Part shown: positions 51,891-59,371 of the stretch, piece after piece
Layout of the letters: each line of letters starts with the position of its first letter
How positions within the stretch are numbered: position 1 is the first letter of the stretch
Assembly: GCA_947626045.1 (NCBI GenBank)
Contig: CANQQS010000002.1
Span: 1 to 59,371 of the forward strand
Direction of reading: 5' to 3'
Length of the DNA stretch: 59,371 bases
Source of the DNA: an uncultured Clostridia bacterium
Lineage (GTDB): Bacteria; Bacillota; Clostridia; UBA1381
Notes under the pieces: model-generated
Told to the model about the DNA's origin: nothing
The model's input: the letters and a program-made list of their open reading frames with translations, nothing else
Databases searched by the model: none
Made by a program: the position numbers and the translations under genes

Positions 51891-51967
51891 CCTATCCATA
51901 TACATAGCCCTAAAATTACGACCAATATCAAAAATATGATAATAAGGTCTAATGTAACTTCAGACAT
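51881..51967 (-). CDS. Locus TA-3: 28-residue hydrophobic peptide (candidate type I toxin)
   Basis: ATG 51965-51967 to TAA 51881-51883. The peptide begins MSEVTLDLIIIFLILVVILG and ends in WIGKK: one membrane helix, lysine tail. Minus-strand promoter TCGACA (reverse of 52065-52070), 17 bp, TAAAAT (reverse of 52042-52047); ~68-base leader with hairpin CGGAGTGAAAACTCCG. CACCACCTT..AAGGGGGTG covers the AAAAGGGGG ribosome site. That site and spacing match TA-1 and TA-2. Confidence 0.78.
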   Translation of the reverse strand: MSEVTLDLIIIFLILVVILGLCIWIGKK

Positions 51968-52102
51968 TATATGCACCCCCTTTTAAGGTGGTGTCGGAAT
52001 AACAATATCAATCCTTTTCCGGAGTTTTCACTCCGTTTTTTATTTTAACACACTCTTTTTTATTTGTCGATAATTGTAACACACATGTTATTTAACTTTA
52101 AT

Positions 52103-52816
52103 CTATATCACCATACCGCCGTCAACATTCACAATCTGACCGGTTATAAAATCGGCGTTACGCGACGCGAGGAAAAACACTGTTTTTGCCACATCTTCGG
52201 ACTTGCCTATTCTCATAAACGGCGTTTCATTTTTGAGCGCTTCCAAATCATCACTGCTAAGATGCGCGTTCATATCGGTATCAATCACGCCGGGCGCGAC
52301 GCAGTTCACATTTATACCGGAAGGTCCGAGTTCCTTCGCGAGCGCTTTTGTAAAGCCAATCACCGCAGCCTTCGCGGCGCTGTAATGCACCTCACAGCTG
52401 CCTCCGGTAACGCCCCACATTGACGACACATTTATTATCTTCCCGCTTTTCGCCGCGATCATATCATCAACAAACGCACGCGTCACAAGGTACATGCCCT
52501 TCACATTCACGTTAAACATATTGTCCCAGTCGCTCTCGGTTATGTCGGTAAACATTTTTGTCTGCGAAATACCGGCGTTGTTTACGAGTATGTCAAGTCT
52601 GCCGCAGCCGCCTATAATTTTGCGCATTCTGTTTACCTCTTCAAAATTCGACACATCTGCTTTAACCGGTATCGCACCTGTTTCGGCTGCAATTTTTTCA
52701 GCCGCTGATTTGCTGTTGTTGTAATTTAAAAATACCCTGTCACCATGGCTCGCAAACTCTCTCGCGCACGCCGCGCCTATTCCGCGGCTCGCGCCGGTGA
52801 TTAATATATTTCTCAT
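52103..52816 (-). CDS. Short-chain dehydrogenase/reductase (FabG/YmfI-like)
   Basis: A 237-residue classical SDR starting at ATG 52814-52816 (AAGGAGG upstream). ILITGASRGIGAACAREF is the NADP(H)-binding Gly motif and VNNAGISQTKMF the NNAG motif. Catalytic Ser is in VSSMWG and Tyr-x-x-x-Lys is YSAAK. In Firmicutes such lone genes are FabG homologues or the EF-P-modifying YmfI; the substrate cannot be resolved here. It sits alone between repeats and the TA-3 locus. Confidence 0.88.
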   Translation of the reverse strand: MRNILITGASRGIGAACAREFASHGDRVFLNYNNSKSAAEKIAAETGAIPVKADVSNFEEVNRMRKIIGGCGRLDILVNNAGISQTKMFTDITESDWDNMFNVNVKGMYLVTRAFVDDMIAAKSGKIINVSSMWGVTGGSCEVHYSAAKAAVIGFTKALAKELGPSGINVNCVAPGVIDTDMNAHLSSDDLEALKNETPFMRIGKSEDVAKTVFFLASRNADFITGQIVNVDGGMVI

Positions 52817-52854
52817 ATTTTCCTCCTTGTATTTAAATTGTGATTTATCTGTGT

Positions 52855-53095
52855 AAAACCCCTCCGACGCCTTCGGCGCCACCTCCCCTAGTAGGGGAGG
52901 CTCACGATATGCGGCGCCACACGGAAGGCTCCCCTGCTAGGGGAGCTGTCACACGCAGTGTGACTGAGGGGTTTATGCGGGCGAACACGGTTCGCCCCTA
53001 CGCAAACGGGCTGTCGGGGCGCCAGCCCCTACGGCGCACAATTTCAAAATTACGGGTGTAGGGGACGGCGCCCTCGACGTCCCGCATTACATTAC
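52855..53095. repeat. Repeat block upstream of dnaA
   Basis: A complete CCCCTCCG..CCTTCGGCG..CCTCCCCTAGTAGGGGAGG / CTCCCCTGCTAGGGGAG..GTGTGACTGAGGGG element, then GGGCGAACACGGTTCGCCCCTAC and the GGCGCC unit pair. No gene. Confidence 0.85.
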
Positions 53096-53152
53096 ACCGT
53101 TAAATCACAATTTATCTCCACAACCAACCACATATAGTATACCACACATTCA

Positions 53153-53216
53153 TTATACACAACTTTTCTCTTTTTCTCAATATTATCTTGATTATTCGTC
53201 GTAAATTTGATAAAAT
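53153..53216 (+). promoter_or_regulatory. dnaA promoter with an upstream DnaA box
   Basis: TTGATT 53188-53193, 17 bp, TAAAAT 53211-53216. TTATACACA (consensus DnaA box TTATNCACA) lies at 53153-53161, 26 bp upstream of the -35, so DnaA autoregulation is likely. Confidence 0.7.
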
Positions 53217-53296
53217 ATACAATGGAAAATAATGAGAAATAACAATGTTTGCTTTTTATATAAATGTTAAAACTAATAAAAAAGGAGGGCTATATT

Positions 53297-54661
53297 ATGA
53301 ACGATACGGACATAAAAGAAATATGGGAAAAAGCTCTTGTTTATATACGCAAAAATATAAATTCAAAAGTCAGCTATAACATTCATATAAGCCCCACAGA
53401 AGCCGTTTCGTGCGACGATGAATATTTTATTATATCCGTACCTTTCACCATTAACAGAAACATTATTACTTTTCGCTTCCAAAATCTTATAGAAACGGCT
53501 CTGGAAATGGTTACGGGCAAAAAGCTCATTCTCGACATAATCGTTAAAGAGGAAGAGGAAATGTTTAAAAAAACGTTTCCCGAAAATAATGATGAATTTC
53601 TAAAAGAAGAAAAAAAAATGAGCGATTTGTCAAACTCCATTAAATACGAGATGAGTCCGAAATACACGTTCGACAACTTTATAGTCGGTTCATCGAATGA
53701 GTTTGCGTCTGCCGCGGCAAAAACGGTATCGGAATCGCCTGGACACATTTACAACCCGCTCTTTATCTACGGAAACAGCGGTCTGGGCAAAACACACCTC
53801 CTGCACGCTATAGCCAACAAAACAAAAGAGCTTCACCCTGAAATGAACATAATTTACATTACGGGCGAAAAGTTTACGAGTGAATTTATAAAATCGATAA
53901 GAACAAACAAAATGCAGGAATTCACCGAAAATTACCGCACTCCCGACGTGCTGCTCGTGGACGACGTGCAGTTTATAGAGAGCAAGGAAGCGACGCAGGA
54001 GGAATTTTTTCACACCTTTAACGAACTTTTTATGAACAACCGCCAGATTGTTTTGACGAGCGACAGAAAGCCGAGCGACCTCACAACTCTCACTGACAGA
54101 CTCCGCACTCGGTTCAGCCAGGGGCTTATTATAGATATTTCCATACCAACATATGAAACGAGAGTCGCGATACTTCAAAACAAAGCTCTCGAATACGGCG
54201 TAAATGTAAGCGACGACGTACTGGACTACATCGCCGACAACGTGCGCTCAAACGTGCGTGAACTCGAGGGCGTATTAAAAAGCGTAATATCAAAGTCGCA
54301 GTTTAAGGAAATACCGCTGACCGTCGATTTCGTAAAGGAAACAATCGGCACAATAACGGTTACGGACAAGGTAAAGGTAACGCCTCAGAAAATAATAGAA
54401 AAAACGGCGTTCTACTACAATATAACCGAAAACGACATAATGGGAAAAATAAAAACCAAGGACATAGCCGTTCCGAGACAGGTCGCTATGTACCTCTGCC
54501 GCAGAATGCTCGGCATGAGCGACACTTCAATAGGAAAAGAGTTCGGAAAAGACCGCTCGACGGTAAGCTCCAACATAGACAGAATAGAACAGGCTCTAAA
54601 AAACGGCTCGTCAGTTGAATCCGAAATAAACTATATAATAAAGGACATCGGCTCGAGATAG
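53297..54661 (+). CDS. dnaA: Chromosomal replication initiator DnaA
   Basis: A 454-residue AAA+ initiator. Domain I is residues ~1-80; domain III has Walker A GNSGLGKTH and Walker B VLLVDDVQF with YTFDNFIVGSSNEFA before them. Domain IV has LCRRMLGMSDTSIGKEFG then KDRSTV (~418-423). The canonical signature here is RDHTTV, so the box-reading His is Arg, the next Thr is Ser, and the loop before it is one residue shorter. The start is ATG 53297 with AAGGAGG upstream. Confidence 0.97.
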   Translation: MNDTDIKEIWEKALVYIRKNINSKVSYNIHISPTEAVSCDDEYFIISVPFTINRNIITFRFQNLIETALEMVTGKKLILDIIVKEEEEMFKKTFPENNDEFLKEEKKMSDLSNSIKYEMSPKYTFDNFIVGSSNEFASAAAKTVSESPGHIYNPLFIYGNSGLGKTHLLHAIANKTKELHPEMNIIYITGEKFTSEFIKSIRTNKMQEFTENYRTPDVLLVDDVQFIESKEATQEEFFHTFNELFMNNRQIVLTSDRKPSDLTTLTDRLRTRFSQGLIIDISIPTYETRVAILQNKALEYGVNVSDDVLDYIADNVRSNVRELEGVLKSVISKSQFKEIPLTVDFVKETIGTITVTDKVKVTPQKIIEKTAFYYNITENDIMGKIKTKDIAVPRQVAMYLCRRMLGMSDTSIGKEFGKDRSTVSSNIDRIEQALKNGSSVESEINYIIKDIGSR

Positions 54662-54951
54662 TGTGGACAAGTACGAGGACAGAGCGTTTATAAGTGAGGA
54701 CAAAACAAAGCTATAAAAATACTCTTAAAATTATCCCCGTTTTATCATCGCTTGTCCGCGAGGGCGCGTTTACAGATTTTAACGGTTTTACCTGCGTTTG
54801 ACAGACTTTTCCCCTAATCCGCGCCGCCTACTATTACTACTGTTTATTATAATTATTATATATAAATATATAATACAAAAATTTTATTCTCTTATATGAG
54901 GATAAATTTATCCGCGGTTATAAATATATTAAGATAAAGGAGTAATTAAAA
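54662..54951. other. Probable oriC in the dnaA-dnaN gap
   Basis: TGTGGACAA (reverse of TTGTCCACA) 54662-54670, TTATCCCCG 54731-54739, TTATCATCG 54742-54750, TTGTCCGCG 54752-54760 and TTATCCGCG 54908-54916 lie around a very AT-rich stretch (54831-54893), the likely unwinding element. Location between dnaA and dnaN is the standard Firmicutes origin position. The dnaN promoter also lies here. Confidence 0.8.
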
Positions 54952-56085
54952 ATGAAATTGGTTTGCGATAAAGCACAGCTTGTTGAGATTATAAACACGG
55001 TGCAGAGAGCCATAGTTCCGAAAACGGCTCTTCCGATACTCGAGTGCATAAAGGTAGATGCGGACGGAGCGGGTCATGTTGTGTTTACAGGCAACAACAT
55101 AGATTTATGTATAGAATACAATATCGACTGCACCGTTACCGAGGGCGGAAACGTTGCGCTCGCGTCGAGAATGTTCGGAGATATTGTGCGCCGTTTGCCT
55201 GAGGGCAGCGTTACTCTTAGCGTAAATCCCTCTAACAACATAACAAAAATAAAAAGCGGTCAGAGCGAGTTTAATATTCAGGGAATCGAGGCGAACGAGT
55301 TTCCGTCCGCTCCGGTGCTTGACGAAAAATTCCGTTTCACTCTCACGCAGTCGGCGTTAAGGCGCGTCATAAGAAAAACTATAGCGTTTGTCGCGCAGAA
55401 CGAGGGTAAAAAGCCGATTCTTACCGGCACGCTTTTTGAAATAAAGAACAATATATTAAGTCTTGTTTCGTCCGACGGTCACAGACTTGCTCTTGTGAAA
55501 GAGGAAATAAAGGAGCATGTTGACGACAACAGCTTTGTCGTTCCGGGTCAGACGCAGAGAGAGCTTCTTAAAATTTTAAAGGACGAGGACGATATTGTGA
55601 CGGTGATAGTTTCCGACAGAAACGTGCTTTTTGACTTCGGAAATTATCAGGTGTACTCGAGACTTCTTGACGGTGAGTTTTTAAAGTACAACTCTATCAT
55701 ATCAATACAGAATAAAATAAAGGTAATCGCCGAAAAGCAGAGTATAATGGACAGTCTTGAGAGAGCGCTGCTGCTCGTAAACGAGGATATAAGCGCGAAA
55801 TCGGAAAACAAGGTTCCGGTGCGATTGAATATAGGCTTTAACAAAATAGATATGTCGTGTATAACGAGCAAGGGACAGGTAAGGGATACCGTTCCGGTCG
55901 AAATGAATGAAGGAGAACTTACGATAGGCTTTAACTGCCGCTTCCTTCTCGACGCTCTTTCGACATGCGACGAGGATAAAATAAGCATAGAGTTTTCCGC
56001 TCCGACAAGCGGCTGCTTCATACGCGGCGCGTCGGGCGACGACAGCTATCTCTACATGATTTTACCGGTAAGACTGTATAATTAA
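54952..56085 (+). CDS. dnaN: DNA polymerase III beta sliding clamp
   Basis: A 377-residue clamp with three repeated domains. MKLVCDKAQLVEIINTVQRA opens domain I, and LFEIKNNILSLVSSDGHRLALV is the domain II hallmark. It ends in YLYMILPVRLYN, where the family usually has ILPVRL. Forms a ring dimer tethering the polymerase. Start ATG 54952 with AAAGGAG. Confidence 0.97.
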   Translation: MKLVCDKAQLVEIINTVQRAIVPKTALPILECIKVDADGAGHVVFTGNNIDLCIEYNIDCTVTEGGNVALASRMFGDIVRRLPEGSVTLSVNPSNNITKIKSGQSEFNIQGIEANEFPSAPVLDEKFRFTLTQSALRRVIRKTIAFVAQNEGKKPILTGTLFEIKNNILSLVSSDGHRLALVKEEIKEHVDDNSFVVPGQTQRELLKILKDEDDIVTVIVSDRNVLFDFGNYQVYSRLLDGEFLKYNSIISIQNKIKVIAEKQSIMDSLERALLLVNEDISAKSENKVPVRLNIGFNKIDMSCITSKGQVRDTVPVEMNEGELTIGFNCRFLLDALSTCDEDKISIEFSAPTSGCFIRGASGDDSYLYMILPVRLYN

Positions 56086-56097
56086 GGGTATAAGAAA

Positions 56098-56727
56098 ATG
56101 AAAATTAAGATTATAAACAACTATTATACCGATGAAAACGCGTATTTGGTTTACGATGAGGACACGCTTTCGGGCATGGTTATAGACCCCGGCAGCGACG
56201 CCGATAAAATACTCAGCGCGTGCAATGAGGAAAATGTTATAATAAAATATATTCTCCTGACGCACTGCCACTACGACCATATTCTGGGACTTCCTAAGCT
56301 GCGTGAAACAACGGGCGCGAAGCTTATAAGCAGTAAGTGGACGAGCGTAAATATAGGCGATCCCGACATTAACCACAGCGTGTCGGGTCTGGGCTATGCA
56401 ATTTCGGAAAAGTCAAGTGATATTGTACTCGGCGACAATGAGGAATTTACTTTTGACGGCATTAAAATAAAGTGCATACTGACCCCGGGTCACACTAACG
56501 GCGGCGCTTGCTACCTCGTAAACGACAGTGTTTTGTTTTCGGGCGATACGCTGTTTTTAAGGAGCATAGGCAGGTCGGATTTGCCGACCGGTAACGGTGA
56601 CGAACTTATAAATTCAATTAAAAATAAGCTGTACACGCTCGATGAAAATATAACGGTTTACCCGGGTCACGGAAAAAAAACCGAAATAGGCTACGAAAAA
56701 AAGTACAATATGTTTGTGCGCGGATAA
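56098..56727 (+). CDS. Metallo-beta-lactamase fold hydrolase
   Basis: A 209-residue glyoxalase-II-like MBL protein. Zinc ligands are visible in LTHCHYDHILGLPKL (H-x-H-x-D-H form), PGHTNGGACY and VYPGHGKKTEI. Possible substrates are thioesters or hydroxyacyl-thiol conjugates; not determinable. 12 bp after dnaN and overlapping the region before hemZ, so a dnaN operon member. Confidence 0.88.
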   Translation: MKIKIINNYYTDENAYLVYDEDTLSGMVIDPGSDADKILSACNEENVIIKYILLTHCHYDHILGLPKLRETTGAKLISSKWTSVNIGDPDINHSVSGLGYAISEKSSDIVLGDNEEFTFDGIKIKCILTPGHTNGGACYLVNDSVLFSGDTLFLRSIGRSDLPTGNGDELINSIKNKLYTLDENITVYPGHGKKTEIGYEKKYNMFVRG

Positions 56728-56731
56728 AGCG

Positions 56732-58177
56732 ATGATTATTCAGAACGGCTATGAATGTGAGTACGAGTTAAAAATATTTTATAACCTGTTTTTTGATGAT
56801 GAGGACGCAATGGTGTTCTCAAATTTTACATATGAAAATAACCTCGTGAATGTGTACACCGAAATAGTGTACGGCGGTACGGCGTACTTTGACGACTATT
56901 TTTATGATTTTGACGCGTCGGGCAAAAGTGACAGGTATATAAACAGGATTTTTAAGAGTGCGTGTACAAGGTCGTTTTGCCGCGCGGCGATGAAGATTAA
57001 GAAAATAAATCTGCCGTGGGGCGTGATGAGCGGCATACGTCCGGCTAAAAATGTCAGGACACTTATCGACGAGGGATATAATAAAGACGAGATTTACCGC
57101 GAGCTTAAAAATGTGTACGGCGTGTCGGATGAGAAAATAAAGCTTGCGTATACCGTCGCGCAGAATGAAAAAAAGCTGCTTGACAATATCGGCGAAAACA
57201 GCGTCAGCGTGTATATAGGTATACCGTTTTGTCCGACGCGCTGCAGGTATTGCTCTTTCGTATCGACCGATTTGCGTGTAAGCGGCAGATATATGGAGGA
57301 GTTTGTAAACAAACTGCTTCTTGAAATAGACAAAGCCGCCGAGATAATTGAGCGGCTCGGAATGTATACGGAAAATATTTACATAGGCGGAGGTACGCCG
57401 TCAACCTTAAGCGCTGAAAATATTAAAAGAGTGACGGACAGGCTCAAAAGTGATTTTGATTTTAATAAAATTAAGGAGTTCACGTTTGAAGCCGGCAGAC
57501 CCGACACATTGACGGATGAAAAACTCTTGGCTATAAAGTCGGGCGGAGTGAGCCGAATAAGCATAAACCCGCAGACGATGAACGACGCGACGCTTAAAAG
57601 AGTGGGCAGAAGTCACACATCCGAAACGGTGATTGACAGATATTATGCGGCGAGAAATACAGGGTTTGACAATATAAATATGGATCTTATCGCCGGACTT
57701 CCGGGTGAGACGGCGGAAATGTTTTATAAAAGCATCGATGAGATAATTAAGCTCGCGCCGGAAAATATAACGGTTCACTCGATGGCGGTGAAGAGGTCGT
57801 CGGACTTTAACCACAGCGGCGGCAGACTGTCGGCTGCGGAAGTGATAAATAATATGTTGTTTTATGCGCAGCGCGTGACCGATGAAAACGGCTACATTCC
57901 GTATTATATGTACCGACAGAAAAATATATCGGGAAACCTTGAAAACGTCGGCTATTCGCGTGAGGGCTTTATGAGCGCGTACAACGTGAATATTATGGAG
58001 GAACAGCAGACGATTATAGCGCTCGGCGGCGGCGGAAGCAGTAAGCTCGTAATGGGAGACAAAATAGAACGCGTTTTTAATTTCAAAGACCCCGTCGAGT
58101 ATATAAACAGGTTTGACGAAATTCTTAAAAAGAAGGAAGAAATTGTAAAAATTCTCGGAGGTGAGACTAATGGCTGA
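56732..58177 (+). CDS. hemZ: HemZ-type radical SAM coproporphyrinogen dehydrogenase-like protein
   Basis: A 481-residue radical SAM protein. The cluster motif is in GIPFCPTRCRYCSF (CxxxCxxC). IYIGGGTPSTLSAENI, NPQTMNDATLKRVGRSH and DLIAGLPGET are typical of the HemN/HemZ family, and a long N-terminal extension (~150 residues) is specific to HemZ. HemZ is clostridia/bacilli typical, but many members do not make heme, so the substrate is open. Starts at ATG 56732, 4 bp after the previous stop, without a clear ribosome site, hence coupled. Confidence 0.88.
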   Translation: MIIQNGYECEYELKIFYNLFFDDEDAMVFSNFTYENNLVNVYTEIVYGGTAYFDDYFYDFDASGKSDRYINRIFKSACTRSFCRAAMKIKKINLPWGVMSGIRPAKNVRTLIDEGYNKDEIYRELKNVYGVSDEKIKLAYTVAQNEKKLLDNIGENSVSVYIGIPFCPTRCRYCSFVSTDLRVSGRYMEEFVNKLLLEIDKAAEIIERLGMYTENIYIGGGTPSTLSAENIKRVTDRLKSDFDFNKIKEFTFEAGRPDTLTDEKLLAIKSGGVSRISINPQTMNDATLKRVGRSHTSETVIDRYYAARNTGFDNINMDLIAGLPGETAEMFYKSIDEIIKLAPENITVHSMAVKRSSDFNHSGGRLSAAEVINNMLFYAQRVTDENGYIPYYMYRQKNISGNLENVGYSREGFMSAYNVNIMEEQQTIIALGGGGSSKLVMGDKIERVFNFKDPVEYINRFDEILKKKEEIVKILGGETNG

Positions 58178-59150
58178 CGAAAGAATTGTAAATAAAATAA
58201 TGGCGGAATATGAGCGTTTGCGCGAGAAAGCGGCTAACGAGAGAAAAAGCCGTATCGCGCTCGTGTATAAGAAACTGCCGCGCGTTAAGGAAATTGACGC
58301 GGAAATAACGCGCCGCGGAGCCGAAAATGTTAAAAACATATTGACAAATCCCGAAAAAAAAGAAGAGTATAAAAAGGATTTCAGAAATAATTTAAATCGT
58401 CTCACCGATGAAAAAAATAAACTGCTTTCGGAAAACGGGATCGACGTTGATTTTGACAAGTATAAGTATGAGTGCGAAATCTGCGGCGATACGGGCTACG
58501 ACGAGAACGGAAGAAAATGCGCGTGTTTTAGGCAGAAGCTCATAAACGAGGCTTACGCCGTTTCAAATATGGAAAAAATGGTTGCGCAGCAGAATTTTGA
58601 CACGTTTAATATTGATTATTATTCCGACAGTGAAACCGACGGTATTTCGCCGCGCGGAAATATGATGAAAATTTTGTCGGGCTGTAAAAGGTTCTGTGAG
58701 AATTTCGACAGCGACGATAAAAGCATGATTTTTTACGGCGGCGTGGGCTTGGGTAAGACGTTTATGTCGTGCGCCGTCGCGAAAGAAGTTATGGATAAGG
58801 GAAAAACCGTTCTGTATATCCGCGCCGCGAAGCTTTTTGTGATGTTCGAAGATTACCGCTACGGCAGAAGCACAGACCGCGATTTTATTAATAACGTGTA
58901 CGGCTGCGATTTGCTCATTATAGATGACCTCGGTACCGAGATGAACGGCATAAATAATGCGTCGGTGCTGTTCGATATTGTGAATGAGCGTATTTTGGAC
59001 GGTAAGAAGATTATAATCAATACAAACCTCGGTCTGGGCGAGCTGGAGAAAATGTATACATCGCGGTTTACGTCGAGATTGTATGAGAATTTTTATATTT
59101 ATAAGTTTGTCGGCGAGGATATTAGATTACAGAAATTGATGAACAGGTGA
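58170..59150 (+). CDS. DnaC/DnaI-like helicase loader ATPase
   Basis: A 326-residue AAA+ protein. The N-terminal half is a long charged helix, followed by CEICGDTGYDENGRKCACF (four cysteines, zinc-binding as in DnaI), Walker A FYGGVGLGKTFMSCAVA and Walker B LLIIDDLGTE, with arginine-finger region SRLYENF. DnaI-type proteins load the replicative helicase. Starts at ATG 58170 behind GGAGGTG, overlapping hemZ by 8 bp. Its place in the dnaN operon supports a replication role. Confidence 0.88.
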   Translation: MADERIVNKIMAEYERLREKAANERKSRIALVYKKLPRVKEIDAEITRRGAENVKNILTNPEKKEEYKKDFRNNLNRLTDEKNKLLSENGIDVDFDKYKYECEICGDTGYDENGRKCACFRQKLINEAYAVSNMEKMVAQQNFDTFNIDYYSDSETDGISPRGNMMKILSGCKRFCENFDSDDKSMIFYGGVGLGKTFMSCAVAKEVMDKGKTVLYIRAAKLFVMFEDYRYGRSTDRDFINNVYGCDLLIIDDLGTEMNGINNASVLFDIVNERILDGKKIIINTNLGLGELEKMYTSRFTSRLYENFYIYKFVGEDIRLQKLMNR

Positions 59151-59156
59151 ATATGT

Positions 59157-59371
59157 GAACCTCCCCTACTAGGTAAACAACGCTTTAGCGTTGTAGGCGT
59201 GTTGTGAAGCAACAAACGCCGTAGCAAAGGGAGGGGGACCGCCGAAGGCGGTGAAGGGGTTTTATTATAGAAAACAAACCCCTCAGTCACACTGCGTGTG
59301 ACAGCTCCCCTAATAGGGGAGCCACACGCTTGCGTGTGGTAGGCGTGTTCGCTTGCGAACAAACGCCGTAG
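59157..59371. repeat. Repeat block at the right edge, two copies of the ~55-bp unit
   Basis: The CTCCCCTACTAGG unit is interrupted by AACAACGCTTTAGCGTT..GCGTGTTGTGAAGCAAC..ACGCCGTAG (59172-59228). It continues into GGGACCGCCGAAGGCGGTGAAGGGG, the CCCCTCAGTCACACTGCGTG..CTCCCCTAATAGGGGAG element, and another ~55-bp unit (59322 to the window end) that runs out of the window. Confidence 0.85.

Overview
The window comes from a low-to-moderate GC, endospore-forming member of the Clostridia (Firmicutes). The evidence is a spore germination receptor operon (gerA/gerB/gerC family), spmA/spmB, an isoleucine T-box leader, HemZ, a DUF4446 gene next to parAB, class-A-like RNase P RNA, TTGACA/TATAAT promoters with 17-bp spacers, and AGGAGG-type ribosome binding sites. 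I cannot place it below class. dnaA, dnaN, parAB and two exact parS sites show that the right half surrounds the replication origin.

Layout. 1-7.8 kb: the argS end, a small Cys-rich gene, an XRE regulator, rsmA, then a leftward unit of Ile T-box leader - secreted protein - ileS, then rpsU, yqeY and tRNA-Thr(CGU). 7.77-16.15 kb: an 8.3-kb integrated element in the tRNA-Thr gene, bounded by 53-bp direct repeats. It carries an integrase, repressor, overlapping face-to-face promoters, excisionase-like and replication-like genes, a sigma-like factor, an orphan portal gene with an in-frame TAG, a HIRAN-like gene and a toxin/antisense-RNA locus. 16.2-20.3 kb: a large BspA-type leucine-rich-repeat surface protein bracketed by a second tRNA-end-like scar, and another toxin/antisense locus. 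20.3-27.6 kb: mnmG, a DUF624-like protein, a pseudouridine synthase, a diacylglycerol glucosyltransferase, a MATE pump and a JAB-like pair. 27.6-32.7 kb: a hairpin RNA, then purC, purB, a stalk-domain protein and purA. 33-40 kb: DUF2130, spmA, spmB, pgk, tpiA, gpmI. 40-52 kb: a third toxin/antisense locus, a SLOG protein, the ger operon, parAB, DUF4446, serS, trmK, nif3-like, rnpB and a fourth toxin/antisense locus. 52-59 kb: an SDR, dnaA, oriC, dnaN, an MBL hydrolase, hemZ and a dnaC/dnaI-like loader.

The most interesting content is a set of four short loci (15.4-15.7, 19.9-20.3, 40.0-40.4 and 51.75-52.07 kb) that ordinary gene calling misses. Each encodes a 24-28-residue hydrophobic peptide behind a structured leader that can sequester the ribosome binding site. 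Each faces a convergent ~95-110-nt RNA with a perfect TTGACA -35 box and a strong terminator at the peptide gene's 3' end. In each locus the two convergent transcripts start with homologous segments, so the locus is bracketed by an imperfect inverted repeat. This is the architecture of a type I toxin-antitoxin family, one copy of which travels on the integrated element. No peptide homology to a named family was established.

Intergenic regions are crowded with at least four families of short GC-rich palindromic repeats, some nested inside others, and these split the pur, spm and glycolytic clusters. The integrated element visibly lacks them.
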